From positions 1,116,001-1,180,000 of the forward strand of contig NZ_RCDI01000001.1 in NCBI RefSeq assembly GCF_003675875.1: 64,000 bases of DNA, written 5' to 3'. The DNA is from Halostella limicola (lineage in GTDB: Archaea > Halobacteriota > Halobacteria > Halobacteriales > Natronoarchaeaceae). How positions within the stretch are numbered: the stretch's first letter is position 1; each line of letters begins with the position of its first letter. This document shows positions 8,804-17,258 of the stretch, piece after piece. The position numbers and the translations under genes are program-made. Under the pieces are notes generated by a model. The model did not search any database, was not told the origin of the DNA, and was given only the letters and a program-made list of their open reading frames with translations.

Positions 8804-9031
8804 TCAGGTCTCGTCCCGGAAGCGGTACCGGTAGGGCCGCTCGCGGATCACGTCGACGCCGCCGTCCTCGGCCCAGCGCCCGAGCACGGTCGCGACGCGG
8901 TGGGAACTGTCGACGTCGACGCCGTGTTCGGCGAGGACGTCTCGGATCTCGCTCGCCGTCAGCGGTTCCTCCGGATCGACCTCCGCGAGCACCTCGCGGA
9001 TGTGTTCTCGCTCCCCCCGGTACGAGTGCAT
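8804..9031 (-). CDS. Small winged-helix-like protein, 75 aa
   Basis: The protein begins MHSYRGEREHIREVLAEVD. It has a region that looks like a helix-turn-helix (LTASEIRDVLAEHGVDVDSS followed by HRVATVLGRWAEDG) and ends in a wing-like strand RERPYRYRF. An ATG five codons upstream is possible, but MHSYRG aligns better with where such domains begin. The likely role is DNA binding or a fragment-like regulator; the target is unknown. It is the fifth gene in a leftward run. Confidence 0.65.
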   Translation of the reverse strand: MHSYRGEREHIREVLAEVDPEEPLTASEIRDVLAEHGVDVDSSHRVATVLGRWAEDGGVDVIRERPYRYRFRDET

Positions 9032-9099
9032 GGGAGAGAGTAACACGGCAATTATAATAAAAGATGGTCAGACAGCCGTCTGACAGGACCCGGACGCGG

Positions 9100-9633
9100 C
9101 TACGCCGGGGTGTCGTGTTCGTCGTCGAAATCCCGGCGCGCGCGGTACTGTTCGACGAACTCCGCGACGTCGAAGTCGAGCATCTGCTCCTCGAACTCCG
9201 TCATCGCCGCGTCGTTCTCGGCGTGACTGATCGCGTGTTCCATCAGCTCGACGACGAGTTCGACGGCGACCTCGTGCAGGCGGCGGGAGTCGAAGTCGGT
9301 GACCCACACTAGCGAGTAGCCGACGCTGCCGTTCTCCGAGACGTCCTCGCTGACGACGGCCTCGGGGAACTCCTCCATGACGATGCCCATGAGGTGGGTC
9401 GTCCCGAACTCGCCGAGGTCGTCCTCGGTCTCTATCGTCTGTCGGAGGACGTCCACGAGGAACTCGGGGAAGAAGCGCGACGGGGGGTGGATGTCCATCA
9501 CGACGGCGTGGGTCTCCCCGCACGCGCAGTCGAGCTCCCGCAACCCCATGTCGAGGTCGGCGACGCGGATCGTCTCCTCGCAGGGAAGCGTCAGCTCGCC
9601 CCCCGATTCGCCCGGCACGCGCGGTTCTGCCAT
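9100..9633 (-). CDS. DUF5815 family protein
   Basis: This 177-residue haloarchaeal protein matches the DUF5815 family as I recall it. It has an N-terminal zinc-knuckle-like section (LPCEETIRVADLDMGLRELD then CACGE) followed by AVVMDIHPPSRFFPEFLVD and an acidic helical C-terminus. I start it at MAEPRVPGE (9633), since the upstream extension is Arg-rich shadow sequence that runs into the preceding gene. The function is unknown. Confidence 0.82.
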   Translation of the reverse strand: MAEPRVPGESGGELTLPCEETIRVADLDMGLRELDCACGETHAVVMDIHPPSRFFPEFLVDVLRQTIETEDDLGEFGTTHLMGIVMEEFPEAVVSEDVSENGSVGYSLVWVTDFDSRRLHEVAVELVVELMEHAISHAENDAAMTEFEEQMLDFDVAEFVEQYRARRDFDDEHDTPA

Positions 9634-9676
9634 GCCCGCCGGTTGGGCGTTCAGGGGTAAAAGCGCCCCGACTCGG

Positions 9677-9961
9677 TCACTCGCCGAACCCCTCGGCCTC
9701 GGGGTCCTCGTAGTCCTCGTCTGCGTCGCCTCCGGGCTCGTCCCCGTCGGATCCCTCCGTCGCTTCCTCTTCACCGTCCGACTCGTCCGCCCCGCTCTCG
9801 TCCGGTTCGCCTCCGCGTTCCACTTCGACTTCGACCTCGATCTCCAGCCCGTCGGCCTCCAGTTCGGCCTCGGCCTCTGTCGTCTCGCCGACTTCGATCT
9901 CCAGTTCGTCGCTGTCGACCTCCACCTCTACCTCGACGTCGACCTCCGTTTTCGGTGCCAT
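9677..9961 (-). CDS. Highly acidic low-complexity protein, 94 aa
   Basis: The protein is almost entirely Glu, Asp and Val in its first half (MAPKTEVDVEVEVEVDSDEL) and Glu/Asp/Gly/Ser in its second. The alternating EVEVEV pattern could form an acidic beta strand array. Similar acidic ORFs occur in haloarchaea, but codon bias alone can produce them, so confidence is moderate. Its close spacing within the leftward gene run (44 bp before the next start) supports it. Confidence 0.6.
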   Translation of the reverse strand: MAPKTEVDVEVEVEVDSDELEIEVGETTEAEAELEADGLEIEVEVEVERGGEPDESGADESDGEEEATEGSDGDEPGGDADEDYEDPEAEGFGE

Positions 9962-10007
9962 GACCGATGGAACGACCCCCGGAGTGAAAAACGGACAGGG
10001 GGAGGCG

Positions 10008-10775
10008 TCAGGGAAGCAGTTCGTCGTCGATGTCGGCGAACTCGTCGTCGCGCTCGTCCCCGTTCCGGAGCTGCTCGAACCCGACGGCGAGGACGGCGGC
10101 CGCGTAGACGAATGTCAGGGCGCTGACGGCGACGTTGCCGAGGTACGCGAGCGTCTCGCTCACCTCGAACACGAGCGAGAGCGGCAGGCCGGCGACGACC
10201 GTGAAGAGCACGACGACCAGGAGCAACGCCCCGAGCAGGAGCGCGACGCCGAGCCGCCGGCCGCTCGTGAGCGCCCATGACCGGCGGTACGCGCCCACGA
10301 CCCCCTCGTCCTCCAAGGCGACGAACCCGACGAAGAAGGCGAACGTCACGAGGGCGAACACGCCCGGCACGACGAACAGCGCCAGCCCGACCCCCACCAG
10401 CGCGAGCAGGAGGAGGTAGCCGACGAAGCCGTGCAGGGTCGCGCGGCCGACGTTCCGGGTGACCGTACCCGGCGACGGGACGCCGTCGTCCGAGAGTGCC
10501 CGGAACGCGACGACGAACACGGCGGCCGTCGCCACGGTGGCGGCGAGCGACAGGGCCGTCGCGCCGGCGGCTGACAGCGGGAGCGAGAGCGGCCCGCCCG
10601 GATCGGGCGCGAGTTCGGGGTACTGCTCCCGGATCAGCGCCAGCGCCTCCGGGGGCTGGCTCTGCAACGCGGCGGCGCTCGCGACCTGCACGAGAAAGGC
10701 GACGCCGACGAGCGCGAGGCCCGTGCGCGAGGCCGTCCGTTCGTACCCGGTCCGGAGCGCCTCGGCGACGTTCAT
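10008..10775 (-). CDS. Multi-pass membrane protein of a haloarchaeal DUF family
   Basis: This 255-residue protein has about six membrane segments: TGLALVGVAFLVQVASAAAL, ATALSLAATVATAAVFVVAF, then two around residues 115-150 (YLLLLALVGVGLALFVVPG and FALVTFAFFVGFVAL), one near residue 180 and one near 225. It resembles the haloarchaeal family with an MNVAEALRTGYERT-type start (DUF7847-like, from memory). It begins one base after the stop of the preceding gene, so the two are probably co-transcribed. The role is unknown. Confidence 0.8.
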   Translation of the reverse strand: MNVAEALRTGYERTASRTGLALVGVAFLVQVASAAALQSQPPEALALIREQYPELAPDPGGPLSLPLSAAGATALSLAATVATAAVFVVAFRALSDDGVPSPGTVTRNVGRATLHGFVGYLLLLALVGVGLALFVVPGVFALVTFAFFVGFVALEDEGVVGAYRRSWALTSGRRLGVALLLGALLLVVVLFTVVAGLPLSLVFEVSETLAYLGNVAVSALTFVYAAAVLAVGFEQLRNGDERDDEFADIDDELLP

Positions 10776-10776
10776 C

Positions 10777-11190
10777 TCAGGGCCAGTCGTCGCGCTCGTA
10801 CTCGTCGTCCTCGTCCTCGTCCTCCGCGTCGCCGAGGTCCCACTCGGCGGCCTCCGCGGCCTCCGCTATCGTGAGGAACTCCCAGCCGACCTCCGCGGCG
10901 AGTTCCTCGTCCTCGTCGGTCGTGCCGATGAACACGTGCCGGTCGGTGTCGAACTGCTCTTTCACGCTCTCCAAGCTCTCGGCCTTGCCGCGCGGGCCGG
11001 AGAAGAAGTCCTGTCTGATCCGTTCCTTCCGCGTGAAGTTCGTCACGACGTAGGTCGGCTTGTCCGAGACGACGCCGACGTATTTGCTCCACCGGCGCGC
11101 GCCGTCGAACACGGCCGACGGACTCGCCAGTTCCTGCAGTGCCGCGAGTTCGAACGCGAGGGTCATCTCGCCGTCTCCGCCGCCATCCAT
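10777..11190 (-). CDS. DUF7124-like haloarchaeal protein
   Basis: This 137-residue protein has a globular N-terminal part (MTLAFELAALQELASPSAVF, SDKPTYVVTNFTRKERIRQD) and a strongly acidic C-terminus. I assign DUF7124 from recall of the haloarchaeal family, with moderate certainty. ATG 11190 (MDGGGDGEMTL) is chosen over a longer start because the upstream part is Arg-rich. It leads the 11.2-7.4 kb leftward gene run and abuts the membrane protein gene. Confidence 0.72.
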   Translation of the reverse strand: MDGGGDGEMTLAFELAALQELASPSAVFDGARRWSKYVGVVSDKPTYVVTNFTRKERIRQDFFSGPRGKAESLESVKEQFDTDRHVFIGTTDEDEELAAEVGWEFLTIAEAAEAAEWDLGDAEDEDEDDEYERDDWP

Positions 11191-11569
11191 ACGTGAGCGT
11201 CGTCGCGGGGCGTGCAAAACCGCTTCGGTCTCCGGCAGTGCCGTCCCGTCGGGCCGATACCGGACCGGCCGGCCGGCCGCCGTCGTCTCGCCTGCGTGAC
11301 CTGACCGTCGATACAGGTAACGGAACCGTAGAACTGCCCTCCTGCTTATTACCCATTAGTGCCTTCGTACCCTCACTCAGAGATCTACAGCGTGCCGTTA
11401 CGCTGTCGGATGCCGTATCGCCTACAGAACGTTGCGACTATCGAAAGTCCGGTCCGCGACTCCCCCGCGCAGGCCGGCCGCCGGGCGTCCCCGTTCGCAG
11501 GGAGGGGCGGTCGCCCGCTGCGACGCCCCGCTCCCGCGATCACTCGTCGACACTCCCCTTACCCCCTAA
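11191..11569. other. Intergenic region between divergent genes
   Basis: These 379 bases hold no convincing gene. They must contain the promoters of the leftward run and of the rightward Bat-like gene. The only structure I noted is an inverted repeat, ACAGCGT-gccgtt-ACGCTGT, at 11387-11406. Confidence 0.5.
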
Positions 11570-14500
11570 ATGAGTCAACGTACGATACCCACCGACCGAT
11601 CCGACGTACTGAACCTGGACAGCGGTCTCGAAGCGCTCGACGCGAGCGACGAGTTCCACGGCTCCGTCGAGTGTCTCGACGGCGACCACTGCAACGACCA
11701 CTTCGCGATGATCTACGAGAGCCGCGAGGAGCAGTTCGAGGCCGTCGTCCCGTTCGTTCGACAGGGGCTCGAAGACGGCGAGCGGTGTCTGTTCGTCGTC
11801 GACGAGACCCCCGAGCCCGTGGTGAAAGCGGCGCTGCGTGACGCCGGCGTCGACGTCGACGACGCGGTCGATTCGGGCGCGCTGTCGTTTCACGGCGTCG
11901 GGGAAACCTACCTCCGGAACGGCGAGTTCGACCCCGACGAGATGATCGACTTCTACGACGGGGCGATCGACGACGCCACCGCGGGGTACAACGCGCTCCG
12001 CGTGGTCGCCGACACGGGCTGGATCCTCGACGAGACGACGGACACGGAGAAGTTCATGGCGTACGAGTCCCGGGTGAACGACCTCTTCCGCGGCGAGGAC
12101 TGCATCGCGCTGTGCCAGTACGACCGCGACCTGACGCCGCCGGACGTCCTCCGGGACGTCATCGAGACGCACCCGCATCTCATCTACGACGGCACCGCCT
12201 GCCACAACTTCTACTACACGCCGCCCGAGGAGTTCTTCGGCCCCGACGCGCCGGACAACGAGATCGACCGGATGATGGGGACGCTGGTCGACCGAACCGA
12301 GGCCCGAACGGCGCTCCAACAGCGGGAGCGGGACTTCCGCGAACTGTACGAGACGACGTCGGATCCGGACCTCGACTTCGAGGGCAAGCTCGCACGCCTC
12401 CTCGAACTCGGCCGGGAGCGGTTCGACCTGGGCATCGGCTTCCTCGCGCACGTGGACGGCGACGCGTTCCGGGTGATCGACGCGGTCGGCGACCACGAGC
12501 GGATCCAGCCCGGCGACACAGCCCCGCTCTCGGAGACGTACTGTCGGCAGTTGATCGACTCGGCCGAGCCGATGGGCGTCACCGACGCCCCCGCAGAGGG
12601 GTGGGAGGACGACCCCGCGTACGGGATCTACGGGCTCGACTCCTACGTCGGCACGACCGTCACCGCCGGCGCGGAGACGTACGGGACGCTCTGCTTCGCG
12701 GACCGCTCCCGCCGGAACGAGCCGTTCACCGACGCGGAGTACACGTTCCTCGAACTGATGGGGCAGTGGTTGAGCTACGAACTCGACCGCGAGGAGCGCG
12801 AGCGCTATCTCCGCGAGCAAAACGAGATAACCGCGAGCCCGGACATGGGGTTCGAGGAGAAGTTGCAGCAGCTCTTCGACCTCGGCTGCGAGCGGTTCGG
12901 CCTCGAATTCGGCGGGATGGCGCGCGTCGATCCCGACGCGGACGCCTTCGAGATAGAGCACGTCAGCGGCGACCACGAGCACTTCGAACCGGGCTTCGAA
13001 CTCCCGCTCTCCGAGACGTACTGCACTGCCCCGATAGAGAGCGGGCGGGCGACCGGGGTGGCGGACCCGGAGGGGTACGAGGACGTCACCGTCTACCGGG
13101 AGTTCGGCCTGCAGTCGTACCTCGGGACGCACGTCGAGGTCGACGGCGGGGACGACCGGACGTTCTTCTTCGTCTCCTCCGAGCGCCGCGACGCGCCGTT
13201 CACGGAGGAGGAACTCACGTACCAGCGGCTACTGGGCCAGTGGGTGAAGTACGAACTCGAACGCGAGCGGCGCGAGCGCCGCCTCGCGACGCTCAACGAC
13301 GCGAGCCGCGACCTGATGGCGGCCGAGTCGGCGACCGAAGTGACCGACTGCGTCGTCGATGCCGCTGACGGTCTGCAGATGCCGATCACGGCGGCCGCCC
13401 TCTGGGACGAGCAGGACGGCTCCCTGCGACCGGCGGGGCGCACCGACGCCGCCGAGGCGCTCGACGGCGTCGCGCCCTTCGCTGCGGGCGACGGGATCGG
13501 CTGGCGCGCCTTCGTCGAGAACGAGTCCCTCCGCGAGACGGCCCCGACAGGCGAAGGGGGCGCGATCACGGACGTCGTCGCCCATCCGATCGGGAGCCAG
13601 GGCGTCGTCGTCACCGGGACGACCGAGCCGAACGGGTTCCGATCGGCCGAACTGGAGTTCGCACAGACCGTCGCCGCAAACACGAGCGCGGCGGTCTGTC
13701 GCGCCGAGCGCGAGCGGCAGCTGCACGACCGGGAATCGACGCTCGCCGAGCAGAAGGAGTCGCTGGAGCGGCTCCGCCGGATCAACGACACCATCCGCGA
13801 CATCCAGCAGGCGCTCGTCAGCGCGTCGAGCCGGGCGGAGATAGCCGAGGTCGTCTGCCGGCACCTCGCGGACGTCGGCCCGTACGACCTCGCCTGGATC
13901 GGCGACCACGACCGCGCGAGCGGCGAGGTCCGCCCGAACGAGTGGGCGGGCACCGAGAAGGGGTTTCTGGACGAGGTCGACGTCACGACCGGCGGGGACG
14001 GGGACGACCGGTCCCCGACCGCGGCCGCTGTCGAGTCCCGAGAGACCGTAGTCGTCAACCGCCTGCTCGACGACCCGCCGTTCGACCCCTGGCGACAGGC
14101 GGCGCTCAGTCGCGGGTACCACGCCGCCATCGCCCTGCCGCTCGGCCACGAGGACAGCCGCTTCGGCGTCCTCACGGTCTACGCCTCCGAGTCGGGCGTC
14201 TTCGACGATCTCGAACGCGCGGTCCTGTCGGAGCTTTCAGACACCGTCGCGTACGCGGTCAACGCCGTCGAGAGCAAGAAGGCGCTGGTCAACGACGAGG
14301 TGACGGAGCTGACGTTCGAGATCGCCGAGGAGGAGTTCCCCATCGTCCGGGTCGTCCGGGAGACCGACTGCGAGTTCACCTACGAGAACGTCGTCCTGCG
14401 TGCTGACGGCGGCCTCCGCATGTTCTTCTGCACCCGGGGTGCCGCGGCCGCCGACGTGGAGGCGTTCGCCTCCGAGCTACCGATCACGGGGCTAGAGCTG

Positions 14501-14968
14501 CTCTCCGAACGTGAGGTCGACGGGGAGACGGTCTGCCGGTTCGAGGTCGCCCTGTCCGACGAGAGCGTCACCGCGACCGTGCTCGACCACGGCGGCAGGA
14601 TCGGCGACGTTCGGCTGGACGACGACGCCGCGAGCGTCCGGGTCGACCTCGCCGCCGCCGCCGAAACGCGCGAGTTCGTCGAGATGTTCGCGTCGAAGTT
14701 CCCGTCGTCCGAACTGGTCGCCAAACACACCCGGGAGCGGCCACAGCGAACGCTCGGCCGGTTCCGCGCCGAACTGACCGAGGACCTCACGGATCGGCAA
14801 CTGGAGACGTTGCAGACCGCGTACTGTAGCGGGTACTTCGAGAAGCCTCGACTCCGGACGGGGAGCGAGGTCGCGGCGTCCATGGACATCTCCCAGCCAA
14901 CGTTCAACAACCACCTCCGCGCCGCACAGCGCAAGGTGTGCGACGAACTGTTCGAGGCGGAGAACTAG
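11570..14968 (+). CDS. MEDS/multi-GAF bacterio-opsin-activator-type transcriptional regulator
   Basis: The 1132-residue protein is a soluble sensor-regulator. Residues about 35-205 form a MEDS (DcmR-like) domain (HFAMIYESREEQFEAVVPF). Two similar GAF domains follow (about 255-405 and 420-565), sharing LPLSETYC-type motifs, then further GAF-like domains near 575-720 and 755-905. The bacterioopsin-activator domain is at about 920-1065. A C-terminal HTH_10 is at about 1070-1125 (LTDRQLETLQTAYCSGYFE). Family members such as Bat respond to oxygen or light; the ligand and targets here are unknown. Its stop overlaps the convergent gene by four bases. Confidence 0.92.
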   Translation: MSQRTIPTDRSDVLNLDSGLEALDASDEFHGSVECLDGDHCNDHFAMIYESREEQFEAVVPFVRQGLEDGERCLFVVDETPEPVVKAALRDAGVDVDDAVDSGALSFHGVGETYLRNGEFDPDEMIDFYDGAIDDATAGYNALRVVADTGWILDETTDTEKFMAYESRVNDLFRGEDCIALCQYDRDLTPPDVLRDVIETHPHLIYDGTACHNFYYTPPEEFFGPDAPDNEIDRMMGTLVDRTEARTALQQRERDFRELYETTSDPDLDFEGKLARLLELGRERFDLGIGFLAHVDGDAFRVIDAVGDHERIQPGDTAPLSETYCRQLIDSAEPMGVTDAPAEGWEDDPAYGIYGLDSYVGTTVTAGAETYGTLCFADRSRRNEPFTDAEYTFLELMGQWLSYELDREERERYLREQNEITASPDMGFEEKLQQLFDLGCERFGLEFGGMARVDPDADAFEIEHVSGDHEHFEPGFELPLSETYCTAPIESGRATGVADPEGYEDVTVYREFGLQSYLGTHVEVDGGDDRTFFFVSSERRDAPFTEEELTYQRLLGQWVKYELERERRERRLATLNDASRDLMAAESATEVTDCVVDAADGLQMPITAAALWDEQDGSLRPAGRTDAAEALDGVAPFAAGDGIGWRAFVENESLRETAPTGEGGAITDVVAHPIGSQGVVVTGTTEPNGFRSAELEFAQTVAANTSAAVCRAERERQLHDRESTLAEQKESLERLRRINDTIRDIQQALVSASSRAEIAEVVCRHLADVGPYDLAWIGDHDRASGEVRPNEWAGTEKGFLDEVDVTTGGDGDDRSPTAAAVESRETVVVNRLLDDPPFDPWRQAALSRGYHAAIALPLGHEDSRFGVLTVYASESGVFDDLERAVLSELSDTVAYAVNAVESKKALVNDEVTELTFEIAEEEFPIVRVVRETDCEFTYENVVLRADGGLRMFFCTRGAAAADVEAFASELPITGLELLSEREVDGETVCRFEVALSDESVTATVLDHGGRIGDVRLDDDAASVRVDLAAAAETREFVEMFASKFPSSELVAKHTRERPQRTLGRFRAELTEDLTDRQLETLQTAYCSGYFEKPRLRTGSEVAASMDISQPTFNNHLRAAQRKVCDELFEAEN

Positions 14969-15207
14969 TTGCGGTCGACCTCGTAGTAGCCGGTGAACAC
15001 GACGACCTCGCCGTCAGTGAACTCGTTCGCGGTCCGGTCGTCCAGCGGGACGCCGGTCTCGCCGTCGTCCAGCAGGCCGTACAGCCGCTGCTGCGCTCGC
15101 TCGGACAGCTCGTCGACGTGGCGGACGCGGGCGTCCGCCGGTACAGATTCCGTTCGCCGCAGTCGCAGCGCCCCCGCTGGAGCGTCGCTCGTCGTGCTTC
15201 CGGACAT
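14965..15207 (-). CDS. Small haloarchaeal conserved protein, 80 aa
   Basis: The protein reads MSGSTTSDAPAGALRLRRTE, then DARVRHVDELSERAQQRLY, and ends TDGEVVVFTGYYEVDRN. It looks like a compact alpha/beta protein typical of short haloarchaeal hypothetical proteins. A TATA-like GCATAAG is upstream on the plus strand near 15236-15242, though the orientation is uncertain. Its stop overlaps that of the Bat-like gene. No function is recognised. Confidence 0.7.
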   Translation of the reverse strand: MSGSTTSDAPAGALRLRRTESVPADARVRHVDELSERAQQRLYGLLDDGETGVPLDDRTANEFTDGEVVVFTGYYEVDRN

Positions 15208-15321
15208 GTTCCGTGCAAACGCTTGGCACAGTACGGCATAAGTCTTCGTGTGGCGGAGAATTTCGGAAACGGAGGACCCGTCGAACGGAGAAAACGGCGT
15301 CGCTACGTCGGTGACGGTCGC

Positions 15322-16566
15322 TTACTGCTCCTTCGCGGGGGCGTCGAGCTTGTCGAGGTCGACTTCCTTCTCCAGGAGGACGTCAGTCTGGTCGCCGACG
15401 TCGCGCTCCTCGCGGACGAGCTGCTTGTAAGCGCTCTGGGGCGCGAGGTCGCCGATGAGGACGCCGCCGATGATCTTGCCGTCCTTGAGCGCGAGGCGGC
15501 GCCACTCCGTGTCGCTGTACTTGCGCTCGACGTGTTCGTCGCCGAGGGTCGGGTGGCCGAACGAGAGGAAGGGGAAGTCGAAGTGGGTGATCGAGTACGA
15601 GGAGACCCAGCGGAACGCTTCCTCCTCGCCGTCGGCGACCATGTTCTGCGCTGCGACCTGCCCTTGCTCCTTCGCGCTGCCCCACGAGCCGTTCTGGCCG
15701 TGCTCGTTGAGGATGGTGTCATAGAACCGCGTCAGGTCGCCGGCCGCGTAGATGTCGTCGACGTTCGTCTGCATGTACTCGTCGACGACGACGCCGTCGT
15801 CGGTCTCGACGCCGGTGCCCCGCAGCACCTCCGTGTTGAAGTCGAGACCGATGGCGACGCCGACGAAGTCGCTGTCGTGCTCCTCGCCGTCGGGGGTGAC
15901 CGTCGCGGTGACGCGGCCGTCGTCGTCCGTGACGAAGCGGTCGACGCCGGACTCGAAGACGGGCGTGACGCCCTTCTCGCGCAGGCCCTCGTGGATGATC
16001 TCGGCGCCCTCCTCCGAGAGCGCGTAGCGCCACCAGCGGTTGCCGCGCATGAAGTAGTTGGCGTCGACGTCCTGCGCGCCGCAGATCGCCGCGAGGTCGA
16101 TGCCGAGCAGGCCCGCGCCGACGACGGCGCCCGTCTCGGCCTCCTCCGCGTGCTCGGCGATCTTGCGGGCGTCCTGGAACGTCCAGAAGTGGTGGATCCC
16201 CTCGGCGTCGCTGTTCTCGACCGGGAGCTGCGTCGGCGTGCCGCCCGTGGCGACGAGCAGTTTGTCGTACTCGTGGATGTCGCCCTCGTGGGTGTGGATC
16301 TCGTGGGCGTCGGGGTCGATCTCCGTGACGTGCGTGTTCAGCGCGAGGTCGATGTCGCGCTCGGCGTACCAGTCTTCCTCGTGGATGGAGATGGGGGCTT
16401 CGGGCAGTTTCCCCTTCGCGAACTCCTTGATGAGAATGCGATTGTACAGGGCTTCTCCTTCATCGGTGATGACGGTGATGTCGGCCTCGGGGTCCTCCTC
16501 CCGAAGCGTCTCGGCCGCGGAACTCCCCGCGATCCCGTCACCGATGATTACGTACGACTGGGTCAT
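15322..16566 (-). CDS. FAD/NAD(P)-dependent pyridine nucleotide-disulfide-type oxidoreductase
   Basis: This 414-residue flavoprotein has a two-dinucleotide-binding-domain fold. The FAD motif is IIGDGIAGSSAAETL at residue 7, the NAD(P) motif GAVVGAGLLGIDLAA is near residue 147, and the second FAD contact VDDIYAAGDLTRF is near residue 272. There is no redox CxxC, so it resembles the ferredoxin/rubredoxin reductase or NirB-type group rather than thioredoxin reductases. The electron partner is unknown. It is divergent from the DUF6149 gene. Confidence 0.9.
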   Translation of the reverse strand: MTQSYVIIGDGIAGSSAAETLREEDPEADITVITDEGEALYNRILIKEFAKGKLPEAPISIHEEDWYAERDIDLALNTHVTEIDPDAHEIHTHEGDIHEYDKLLVATGGTPTQLPVENSDAEGIHHFWTFQDARKIAEHAEEAETGAVVGAGLLGIDLAAICGAQDVDANYFMRGNRWWRYALSEEGAEIIHEGLREKGVTPVFESGVDRFVTDDDGRVTATVTPDGEEHDSDFVGVAIGLDFNTEVLRGTGVETDDGVVVDEYMQTNVDDIYAAGDLTRFYDTILNEHGQNGSWGSAKEQGQVAAQNMVADGEEEAFRWVSSYSITHFDFPFLSFGHPTLGDEHVERKYSDTEWRRLALKDGKIIGGVLIGDLAPQSAYKQLVREERDVGDQTDVLLEKEVDLDKLDAPAKEQ

Positions 16567-16652
16567 GTTCGGTGTCTTCGGAACGGGGGTTGAAGTGGAT
16601 TGCTATCTCGAACGTCGTCGGCTTGATTAGGTTCCCGTCCCTAGGTCGCTCC

Positions 16653-17255
16653 ATGAAGATCCGCCAGAACGTTCGCCACTGGGCCGCGAAGAAGTCCCTC
16701 ACCACGCCGGTCGTCGGGAACGTGGTGCGGAGCAAGCTCGTCGACCTCCACACGAGCATCTTCCTCGACAAGGCCGACGAGGCCCGCAAGGCGGAGCGAA
16801 AGGACCACCTCGACGCCTTCTTCGACGCCACCTTCGACGCCTACGTCGCCGCGCTCGAGGCCGGCTTCACGGAGGCGCAGGCCCGGGAGATCACCCACAT
16901 CCAGGCCAACTTCGACTTCTACAACCGCGGCTGGACCGAGATGATGGAGTTCCCGGGCGACGAACTGGAGACCCACTACGAGCGCTACGCCGACTTCTTC
17001 GACCGGCACGGGATCACCATCGACGACCCCCTCGGCGAGTTCCGCCCGCCGGGCGGCGTCCCGGACGCGCCGTCGACGCCCGAGAAACTCGACGACCCCG
17101 AACACCCCCACGCCGAGGGCGGATTCGCCGACGACGTGTACGTGGAGGACGAGGAGGGCAACCTCGTCGTCGGCGGGCAGGACGAGCCCGCGGACGTCGA
17201 TGTCTCCGACGCACCCGGGGTCGACGAGGGCAGCGAGCGCGAGGGCGAAGCCTAA
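16653..17255 (+). CDS. DUF6149 family protein
   Basis: This 200-residue haloarchaeal protein begins MKIRQNVRHWAAKKSLTTP and has a mostly helical body with THIQANFDFYNRGWTEMMEF, then an acidic C-terminal tail. ATG 16653 is preferred over an in-frame start 81 bases upstream because TTGATTAGG at 16623-16631 gives TATA spacing for a leaderless message. DUF6149 is assigned from memory. The function is unknown. Its stop is three bases from the convergent siderophore gene. Confidence 0.82.
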   Translation: MKIRQNVRHWAAKKSLTTPVVGNVVRSKLVDLHTSIFLDKADEARKAERKDHLDAFFDATFDAYVAALEAGFTEAQAREITHIQANFDFYNRGWTEMMEFPGDELETHYERYADFFDRHGITIDDPLGEFRPPGGVPDAPSTPEKLDDPEHPHAEGGFADDVYVEDEEGNLVVGGQDEPADVDVSDAPGVDEGSEREGEA

Positions 17256-17258
17256 CCC

